This document shows positions 5,765 through 11,344 of a stretch of DNA of 11,344 bases, one piece after another. The position numbers were made by a program, and so were the translations under genes. The notes below the pieces were generated by a model. It did not search any database, was not told the origin of the DNA, and saw only the letters and a program-made list of their open reading frames with translations. Source of the stretch: Candidatus Latescibacterota bacterium (GTDB taxonomy: Bacteria > Latescibacterota > 4484-107); NCBI GenBank assembly GCA_030613045.1, contig JAUWMS010000029.1, positions 1 to 11,344 of the forward strand, written 5' to 3'. The number at the start of each line of letters is the position of its first letter. Within the stretch, counting starts at the first letter, position 1.

Positions 5765-5890
5765 TGTTTGGTGCCATTTTATCTTTTTTCATGGTTTTCA
5801 TCTCTTTGAGCAGGGCTCGGAATCTCGGACAACGTTTTGTGGATAAAAGAAGTTACCGCTAACAATTTTGGTAAATCGTTGATTTCCCGT

Positions 5891-6964
5891 TTATCCACTG
5901 TTATCTGCAATGGTATCCACCTCCAGCTTACCACTGATAGTCTTGACAAACTGAATAGTTGATTTCGCATATGTCAGAAAATCTTCGTAAGTTCGAACTC
6001 GAATAGATGGATTCATTCGCTCTTTCACAACGATCTTCTTGCGTTGCTCATCTGTGAGGGCATATCCGATCAAAAGATAGCATTTTGGATTTTCAAACAT
6101 TAGACCTTTTCTTCGGAGGTAATCAGACTCAGTCAAAGCAAAATTGATGTAGCGTTCAGCTTGATTCCAGGCAGTATTGAAATCTGACCTAAATTCTCCA
6201 TCACTCTTCCGAAACAAGGCAAGAAATGGGGGTTTTATCTCAATGATATCTCTGTATTTATCATGAACACGCACGCCAGTGAAATCCGGAATGTTCTCAT
6301 CGTCTAGGGCTTGGTGCGAATGGATAGCCTCATATTCTGCTCCAAGCATCCACGGATTTTCTTCGAGTAGTGATTGATATTCGGACTCGTCGTTGCTTCG
6401 ATTCTCCAAAAGGAATTCAAGTCGTTTAACAGCAGCATCGAAAGAATCAAGGCTTTGGGGCTTGATTCTTTTAGACCTTTCCTTCGCCTCCTCAATGGAA
6501 ATAAAAATAAAATCGTCTGGACCGCATTGCTCTCCTCCTCTAATAACCCTAGCCGCAATTGCAAATTTCACCTCTCCATCTTGATAGAGTCCCATTAAAC
6601 CTTCAAATTTTTCCCCTCCTTGCATGAACATTACCCCGTCTTGGAACCACTGGTGAAAGTCTGGTGAAACAAACGTCGGGTGGCCTTCAACAACGCCTTT
6701 GATACTATAATTATGTGTAATGGCGTGGCGAAGCAATGCAACTAACGTGGCTCGATGTTTATTCTGCAACAAGTAGTCATATATAGAGAGCTCTGGAAAA
6801 TCCTTCCTGGGCTTGAGAATAGAGCGTAAAAAGAGATCTAGAACTCCATCTCCAAGAATCTCTGTTGCCTCAACGTCAGAAACTTCTTGAATGATCTCAC
6901 TTGCCTTCTGAAGGAGGTTTTTTGCCTCGGTGATTCTTTCTTTCATGTCATTGTGTTGGGGCAT
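5891..6964 (-). CDS. DUF4263 protein, Shedu-type putative anti-phage nuclease
   Basis: A 357-aa protein with an N-terminal helical/unknown region (1-185) and a C-terminal PD-(D/E)XK-like nuclease domain. The landmarks of DUF4263 are present: LLEENPWMLG (199-208), IPDF (225-228, D227), DIIEIKPP (239-246, E242 and K244) and a following Q268 in NQAERYINF. DUF4263 is the domain of SduA, the single-gene Shedu phage-defence protein. The N-terminal region differs between members and probably senses the trigger. The start at 6964 is set by GGTGGA five bases upstream; an in-frame start at 7024 lacks a site. Composition is AT-richer than the importer genes. It lies 110 bp downstream of the RM gene in the same direction, so it may share its transcript. 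Phage defence is inferred from the family. Confidence 0.8.
   Translation of the reverse strand: MPQHNDMKERITEAKNLLQKASEIIQEVSDVEATEILGDGVLDLFLRSILKPRKDFPELSIYDYLLQNKHRATLVALLRHAITHNYSIKGVVEGHPTFVSPDFHQWFQDGVMFMQGGEKFEGLMGLYQDGEVKFAIAARVIRGGEQCGPDDFIFISIEEAKERSKRIKPQSLDSFDAAVKRLEFLLENRSNDESEYQSLLEENPWMLGAEYEAIHSHQALDDENIPDFTGVRVHDKYRDIIEIKPPFLALFRKSDGEFRSDFNTAWNQAERYINFALTESDYLRRKGLMFENPKCYLLIGYALTDEQRKKIVVKERMNPSIRVRTYEDFLTYAKSTIQFVKTISGKLEVDTIADNSG
5900..5914 (+). repeat. 15-bp inverted repeat, left copy
   Basis: GTTATCTGCAATGGT, inside the last codons of the DUF4263 gene. It is the exact reverse complement of 6973-6987 at the other end of the gene. TTTATCCAC lies two bases to its left. Confidence 0.6.
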
Positions 6965-6972
6965 ATTTATCC

Positions 6973-6987
6973 ACCATTGCAGATAAC
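6973..6987 (-). repeat. 15-bp inverted repeat, right copy
   Basis: ACCATTGCAGATAAC on the plus strand, the exact inverse of 5900-5914. It overlaps the ribosome site of the DUF4263 gene (its ACC is part of GGTGGA on the minus strand). TTTATCCAC adjoins on the left (6967-6975), in the same orientation as at the left copy, so only the inner 15 bp are inverted. Confidence 0.6.
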
Positions 6988-7074
6988 TACTGGATCGACG
7001 AAAGAGCTTCCCCAATCCCACCAATTGGAATTGGTTTGCGAGGTGACTTTCGCCAGCTTCCTCTCACTACCAGG

Positions 7075-10000
7075 CTACTCCCCAAACTCCACAGTCTCCT
7101 CCTCCATCTCCGAATAAACACCATCAATCGCCTTCTGAATCTCAATCGTCTTCTCAAGCGAGGTAACAATCTTGCAGTAATGCTTTATATCCTCAAGGGA
7201 CAACCTTCTTCCCTTCCTGTCTTTCAGCCACTTGTTGCACACCTGATACCCGCCGATCTGATACTGCCAGACTTCTTTTGGTACTCCCTCAAAATACCGG
7301 CTCTGATTCACATAGACCCGTTTTGCTTCCTCCTCGTATCTCAACTTCTCCACGCGTTCCTCCCCTTCGCCCTGGAATTTGGCAACAGGCGGGTCCAGTT
7401 CCGCTGATTTGAGCAGATGCAAATCCACGAGGCGTTTCCCATATTCGGCCACTTTGCCGAACAGTTGGTAATCACTGGTAAAAGGGATTCTTGGAAAATC
7501 ACTCTTCAGGAATTCGGCGTATTTGGTGCGGTAGGTATTGGAATAGAGCACGGCGTAAATGTAATAGAAAATCTCCTCTGCCGCCGGTTTTTTTTCGTAA
7601 GCCGCAGAGAGCGCGGCGAAAAGTTTGGGGCTGATATTGGGTTGCCTTTTCTCCGGATCTTTCGCCTGGCTGAACAAGTCTTTTTTGGCTGTGTCGGGGT
7701 AGAGATAGAGGGGTGAGATATATGAAATACCTGCACCTGCTGATTTATTCCCTACGACACATTGGTCAATTATTTTTTCGGAAATAAGAACTGAAAATTC
7801 ATATTTAGGTGACTGCGGTCTTGTAAATAATAACCCCAAATTTTCCTGCGTCATGTGGCGCATAACTTTCAAAAGTGGTCTTTCAACCACTATATTTGTA
7901 TAATAGATATTCCTTTTGTCAAAAGGACGATATAGAATCTCAGTTAAGTATTGCTCCCAATTTTTGTCTTTGGAGAGAGCCTCTCGCGATTTGCTGAGCT
8001 TGAATGTACTCGTATCTTTTAATTTGAAAGTCTGTCCGATAAGTTCATCCGGCATTGATAGATCTCTAAACATCGCAATCCGTCTCTTCAAAACAGGCAA
8101 ATCAAAATCAATGACAAACTTGTCTCGTGCAGTGACGATGCCCACGCAATTCACAGGAAAAATATCCGTTACCGTCCAGAACTTCTCATAAACTTCTCTC
8201 CCTTTTTCTTCTCGTGAGACGAAAAAATAATAAGGACTCGTTGGACTCAGCGTTTCCCATTGGGTCGTTTTTGTTTCATTCTCCAAAAGCCAATCGTTCT
8301 TCTCCTCTCTCAATCCCCATATCTCTGAATGATAGATCGCGCATTCTTTCTTCGCATCTTTCTTTTTCACGAAAAGAGCAATGGATACTCCCTGGCGAAT
8401 ATCAAACACATTTTCGTCTTTGGAACCGTCAGGACATCGCTCTTTTTTCAGACTATTGCCATGCAAGTCCAGGACATAAATCTCGTCGAAACTGTTCATC
8501 AGGGACTGCCGCATCCCTCTGAAGGTGGGATTATCGAGATAGCTGTGGTTCGTGATAAATCCCAAAACGCCTTCGCCTGCCTCGTCTATCTTCCACTGGG
8601 CAAAACGGATGAATTTGACGTAATCGTCCTGAAGCCAGTGTTTTCTCTCACCAAAGTGTTTGCCATCTACGTATTTGTAATCTTCAATAAGTCCGGTAAT
8701 CCAATCGCCCCTGTTTGCGGATATTCCCGAATACGGCGGATTGCCCAAAATCACCAAAATAGGCTGCTCTCTTTTGACCTGGCCCGCGAGATGGGACTCT
8801 TCGGAAAGCGAAGCCAGTCCGGGGATTCCAATCTGAGCCAACTCCTCCATCTCCAACGTATTGGTGAGATAGAGCTTGAACCGATCGTCCTCCCGGAGCC
8901 GGTAGCCCAACTCTTCTAAGAGAAAGGACATCTTCAAATGGCCTACGGCGTAAGGGGCCATCATCAGCTCAAAGGCATAGAAATTTTCGAGGATATGCTC
9001 CTCGATGACCTTTTCTCGCCCGCCTTCGCCGTATTTGGAGACAAATTCTTTCACGGCCAATTGGGCGGCCTGAGCCAGAAAGGTAAGCGTTCCCGCCGCA
9101 GGGTCTAAAACGGTGACCGACGTGCTTGCAAATCCATCCGTCTTATCGAAGCGTTCCTTCAAAAGTTGATGCAAGGACCGCACGATATAGGAGACCACGG
9201 GTTCTGGCGTATAGTAAACGCCTCTCTTTTCCCTCGTCTGCGGATCGTATTCCGCCAAAAAGGTCTCGTAAAAATGGACGATGGGATCTTTGCCCCTGCC
9301 CTCGTGGAAATACTGGTGCAGGAGTTGTTTTACGTCCGTAACCGCTAAGACTTCCGAAATATCGTCAATCACCCATTCCATCTGCCGGGGGAGGTCTCCA
9401 AGCGAAACGAACTTGAAAACGTCCCTCAAAATCCCGATGGTGTGGGGAATGCTGTCGTAGGCCAGTTTTCGATTGAACCCGTTCTCCGAGCGGGTGCGGG
9501 CCGCAAAAAGGCCGTACGTGATGGTCTGTGCATACAGGTCGGCAAACTCCGCTTTTGAAAGCCCGCCTATGAGATATTTTCTGAATGCTTCGTAGAATCC
9601 GTGCAGGACAGACGTTCCCGGTAGAACAGACATCCCTGTCTGTTTCTCCGACGTTCTTGGTAGAACAGACATTCCTGTCTGTTTCTCCTGATGGTCAGGC
9701 AGGTCAGACGGGTCGAGGTCAGACCGATCTGGGTCAGACAAGAATGTCTGACCCACCGCTTCTAACTCCTGGGCAATGACTTCGTCCTTCAAAAAGCGGG
9801 TCCGCTTGGCTAATTCCACGGCCAGCGCTTTGGCGTCATAAACTTTGGGCAGGGAGAAGGAAAAGAAGGTATCGAGCAGTTTGAAGAAATCGGATTCTTT
9901 CTCAACCGGTGGGATGCTTCCAAGACGATGCACAATAGAAGATCTGCCGATGAGCACCTTATCTATCAAGCTACCATTGCGGTACAGCCGGAATTCAAAG

Positions 10001-10317
10001 AAGTTGGTCAATATCACGTTCGGGAAGGTGTGCAAATAGCGCTTCAACTGTTCCGATGTTTCTATCGGGTCTAAATGCTCCACCGTCGGCGCTTTGGCCT
10101 CCATATACCCCACGATGTGCTGTGTTCCGTCCCAGATTCTGAAATCCGGGTTGCCCGCTTCGGTTTTCTTGGGCAGCGTGGTTACGTGGAACTTTTTCCT
10201 GCCCACGGATTCCGCGTAGTCCTTCAACAACGCTTCGAGGGTCGAATAATAGCTTTCTTCCCTGGCGTCTCCGCGATGGGCGATCTCAGCAATTTTTTTC
10301 AGATAGGACTTCAGCAT
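7075..10317 (-). CDS. single-chain restriction-modification enzyme (type IIG/ISP-like N6-adenine methyltransferase-nuclease)
   Basis: This 1080-aa enzyme should methylate adenine in its own target and cut unmodified DNA. The N-terminal nuclease shows NPDF (56-59) and YMEAK (71-75), a PD-(D/E)XK core. A helical region follows, then the methyltransferase: RGVYYTPEPVV (365-375, motif X side), DPAAGTLTFL (405-414, AdoMet-binding motif I; the usual second G of GTG is L) and GNPPYSG (525-531, motif IV). The C-terminal third is presumably the target-recognition and type ISP C-terminal region. No DEAD/helicase motifs are present, unlike full type ISP proteins. A repeat-derived insertion occupies about 189-237. 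The ATG at 10317 has only a modest ribosome site (GGGAAAG). It follows DUF4926 and DUF2283 genes in the same direction. Confidence 0.88.
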   Translation of the reverse strand: MLKSYLKKIAEIAHRGDAREESYYSTLEALLKDYAESVGRKKFHVTTLPKKTEAGNPDFRIWDGTQHIVGYMEAKAPTVEHLDPIETSEQLKRYLHTFPNVILTNFFEFRLYRNGSLIDKVLIGRSSIVHRLGSIPPVEKESDFFKLLDTFFSFSLPKVYDAKALAVELAKRTRFLKDEVIAQELEAVGQTFLSDPDRSDLDPSDLPDHQEKQTGMSVLPRTSEKQTGMSVLPGTSVLHGFYEAFRKYLIGGLSKAEFADLYAQTITYGLFAARTRSENGFNRKLAYDSIPHTIGILRDVFKFVSLGDLPRQMEWVIDDISEVLAVTDVKQLLHQYFHEGRGKDPIVHFYETFLAEYDPQTREKRGVYYTPEPVVSYIVRSLHQLLKERFDKTDGFASTSVTVLDPAAGTLTFLAQAAQLAVKEFVSKYGEGGREKVIEEHILENFYAFELMMAPYAVGHLKMSFLLEELGYRLREDDRFKLYLTNTLEMEELAQIGIPGLASLSEESHLAGQVKREQPILVILGNPPYSGISANRGDWITGLIEDYKYVDGKHFGERKHWLQDDYVKFIRFAQWKIDEAGEGVLGFITNHSYLDNPTFRGMRQSLMNSFDEIYVLDLHGNSLKKERCPDGSKDENVFDIRQGVSIALFVKKKDAKKECAIYHSEIWGLREEKNDWLLENETKTTQWETLSPTSPYYFFVSREEKGREVYEKFWTVTDIFPVNCVGIVTARDKFVIDFDLPVLKRRIAMFRDLSMPDELIGQTFKLKDTSTFKLSKSREALSKDKNWEQYLTEILYRPFDKRNIYYTNIVVERPLLKVMRHMTQENLGLLFTRPQSPKYEFSVLISEKIIDQCVVGNKSAGAGISYISPLYLYPDTAKKDLFSQAKDPEKRQPNISPKLFAALSAAYEKKPAAEEIFYYIYAVLYSNTYRTKYAEFLKSDFPRIPFTSDYQLFGKVAEYGKRLVDLHLLKSAELDPPVAKFQGEGEERVEKLRYEEEAKRVYVNQSRYFEGVPKEVWQYQIGGYQVCNKWLKDRKGRRLSLEDIKHYCKIVTSLEKTIEIQKAIDGVYSEMEEETVEFGE
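9610..9754 (-). repeat. palindromic repeat insertion within the RM gene
   Basis: Two in-frame 39-bp tandem units (9649-9687 and 9610-9648) encode EKQTGMSVLPRTS and EKQTGMSVLPGTS. Each contains the palindrome AACAGACA/TGTCTGTT around a 4-nt loop. Beyond them are degenerate GGTCAGAC motifs and a 10-bp stem, GGGTCAGACA/TGTCTGACCC (9731-9754), encoding part of VGQTFLSDP. The whole block keeps the reading frame and falls between the nuclease and methyltransferase regions, apparently as a linker. Confidence 0.8.
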
Positions 10318-10405
10318 GGGGGCTTTCCCGGTACTTTGAATTTTTTCGGCGGGGATCGAAAATGGAGGGAACCTAGCTTGCTTGACTTCGACCTTCTAAA
10401 CACGG

Positions 10406-10621
10406 TTAGGCGGCGACAAGGCTTTTGAGACGAATGGAAAGGGGGCTCTGTTCTCCCAAAGCGCTCACTTTCAAAATGGAAAAACCGATAACGTCCCCTT
10501 TCGCATCCACTTTTTCCATGACCGCATCGTTTTCAGTCTCCTTGAAGTACCCCGCTTTCCGATCAAAGAGGACTTCAAGATAATCTTCTTCCTGATCATA
10601 CCAGATTTTTATTTCCTTCAA
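10406..10621 (-). CDS. DUF2283 family protein
   Basis: A 71-aa protein with the DUF2283 pattern: IWYDQEEDYLEVLF at the N-terminus (an alternating strand, acidic turn, strand) and VIGFSILKVSAL toward the C-terminus. The function of the family is unknown. Members often sit beside small toxin-like genes, and here the neighbours are DUF4926 and the RM enzyme. The start is a TTG codon at 10621 with AAAGGA about nine bases upstream; no in-frame ATG fits, and the family N-terminus begins here. It is probably co-transcribed with the RM gene, whose ATG lies 88 bp downstream, and could be an accessory or antitoxin-like factor. That role is speculation. Confidence 0.8.
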   Translation of the reverse strand: MKEIKIWYDQEEDYLEVLFDRKAGYFKETENDAVMEKVDAKGDVIGFSILKVSALGEQSPLSIRLKSLVAA

Positions 10622-10657
10622 TCTCCACCGTCCTTTTTGCGCGCTCTCCTTCTAAAC

Positions 10658-10894
10658 CTATGCGGCCACTCGCGCCCGTTCCCGAACGTGCAGGACTTCG
10701 CTGCCGCCAACGGGTCGAACATCCGCTCGGTTGAGCGTGAGCAACGCAACGGTTCCGCCTTCAGCGGTTACAAACTCGACCTCGAAAGCCGCACCATTTT
10801 TGTAGGAATGTACCACGCACCCCATGTCACCTTGTGTCAGACCGTGCCCGGCGATGTCATGCGTAAGAACGACGGGGTCTAATTCACGAATCAT
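10658..10894 (-). CDS. DUF4926 family protein (intact copy)
   Basis: A 78-aa protein recognisable as DUF4926 by LDPVVLTHDIAGHGLTQGDMG (5-25), then VVHSYKNGAAFEVEFVT and LLTLNRADVRPV. The fold is likely a small beta barrel (SH3-like), inferred from the alternating hydrophobic pattern. Function is unknown; family members tend to accompany small nuclease-like or toxin-like genes. The start is well supported by GAGGAAGG six bases before the ATG. It begins 12 bp after the stop of the TPR gene, whose TGA overlaps the ribosome site, and ends 36 bp before the DUF2283 gene. Two partial copies of the same gene lie at 3597-3672 and 5685-5764. Confidence 0.82.
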   Translation of the reverse strand: MIRELDPVVLTHDIAGHGLTQGDMGCVVHSYKNGAAFEVEFVTAEGGTVALLTLNRADVRPVGGSEVLHVRERARVAA

Positions 10895-10906
10895 GCTGCA
10901 CCTTCC

Positions 10907-11344
10907 TCACTTCCCCTTCAACGCCGCCTTCCTGCTCCGCGCTTCCCGCCCGATCTCGTCTTCCTTGTGCCGCGTGAGGAGGTCGTCGTAGAGCTTTCGG
11001 GCTTTTCGGGGTTCTCCCAACTTCTCGTGGCAAGCCCCCGCCTTCAGAAGCGCCCGGTCCACCCATATTGTGGAACTGGGATAGATGTACTTGACCTTCA
11101 GATAGTCCGTCAGCGCGTCCTCGATGTGCTCCTGCGCCCATGCAATCTCGCCCAAAAGATATTGCCCCCGGGCGGCCGACTCGTCGGTGCGGCTCTCGAT
11201 GATCGCGGTGATCCATTCAGACGCTTCGGAAAAACGATTTTCCTGAATCGCAATCTCGGCCAATTCTAATCGGGCATACGCCGCCATCAGATTCTCAGAA
11301 TGCCTGCTGATAACCCGCTGAAAGGCCTGCTCGGCTTCGGCGAC
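10907..11344 (-). CDS. tetratricopeptide-repeat protein, C-terminal part (5' end outside window)
   Basis: The frame is open to the window edge, giving 145 C-terminal residues; the true start lies outside. Three TPR-like helical pairs are visible: AEAEQAFQRVISRHSENLM into AAYARLELAEIAIQENRFSEA, then AARGQYLLGEIAWAQEHIEDALTDY, and DRALLKAGACHEKLGEPRKARKLYDDLL. These carry the usual small residue and tyrosine spacing. The pattern is that of YbgF/BamD-like TPR proteins of the cell envelope, or of a generic TPR scaffold. Without the N-terminus, localisation is unknown. Its stop lies 12 bp before the DUF4926 gene, so it is either the head of that operon or a host gene at the island boundary. Confidence 0.8.
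   Translation of the reverse strand, partial: VAEAEQAFQRVISRHSENLMAAYARLELAEIAIQENRFSEASEWITAIIESRTDESAARGQYLLGEIAWAQEHIEDALTDYLKVKYIYPSSTIWVDRALLKAGACHEKLGEPRKARKLYDDLLTRHKEDEIGREARSRKAALKGK

Larger units (their letters stand above)
5622..5890. other. spacer between PIN and DUF4263 genes, holding relic DNA
   Basis: It contains the second REP-like element, the C-terminal DUF4926 relic and, further right, unassigned AT-rich DNA (5765-5890). A GTGGATAAA at 5839-5847 is the inverse of TTTATCCAC at 5890-5898, separated by 42 nt. A minus-strand frame reaching the relic passes through RFRALLKEMK, which might be another gene tail, but this is too short to name. Confidence 0.5.

Noticed and set aside
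5779..5970. 63-codon minus-strand frame across the end of the DUF4263 gene
   Set aside because: It overlaps the well-supported DUF4263 frame, has no ribosome site and resembles no family.
7020..7035. ACCAATTGGAATTGGT palindrome between the RM and DUF4263 genes
   Set aside because: The 7-bp arms are real, but it is short and has no promoter or terminator features around it.
9610..9687. Tandem repeats considered as a CRISPR array
   Set aside because: The two units are directly adjacent with no spacers, and are coding and in frame.

Overview
The window is about 11.3 kb of bacterial chromosome of mixed base composition. Core genes are GC-moderate to GC-rich, and the restriction/defence stretch is locally AT-rich. 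Family content, Shine-Dalgarno starts and many small intergenic palindromes fit an environmental Gram-negative-type bacterium. I cannot name the phylum with confidence; uncultured groups rich in REP-like elements are plausible.

Left part (1-3583). A tRNA-Val(UAC) and a 75-aa two-helix membrane protein lie on the minus strand, read in the same direction from a good promoter. The protein's stop codon lies inside the 5' end of the tRNA. Divergent from them, a plus-strand pair encodes the ATPase and permease of a Zn/Mn-type ABC importer (ZnuC/ZnuB-like, ABC-3 family). The genes overlap by 8 nt, and no substrate-binding protein gene is in view. A roughly 490-bp spacer follows, containing three GTCCC(N3-4)GGGAC palindromes, a direct repeat that supplies TTGACA boxes, and two adjacent hairpins. 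After it comes a metallo-beta-lactamase-fold hydrolase of the COG1237 type.

Middle part (3597-5890, minus strand). This is a patchwork. A D-2-hydroxyacid dehydrogenase and a PIN-domain/60-aa pair (ATGA overlap, toxin-antitoxin-like) are interleaved with fragments of genes that occur intact to the right. There are two complementary pieces of a DUF4926 gene and a 47-nt copy of the 3' end of the restriction-modification gene. The tail copy and the C-terminal DUF4926 piece each end at a copy of the same roughly 34-bp REP-like palindrome.

Right part (5891-11344, minus strand). In reading direction this holds: the C-terminal end of a tetratricopeptide protein, an intact DUF4926 protein, a DUF2283 protein, a 1080-aa single-chain restriction-modification enzyme (PD-(D/E)XK nuclease, N6-adenine methyltransferase and target-recognition region, no helicase), and a 357-aa DUF4263 protein of the Shedu nuclease type. 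This is a small defence island. The RM gene carries an in-frame insertion built of palindromic repeats and a markedly AT-rich stretch in its C-terminal third. Nothing here is certainly a new system. The most unusual points are the REP-bounded gene remnants, the permuted DUF4926 halves, and the RM + DUF4263 + DUF2283/DUF4926 neighbourhood.
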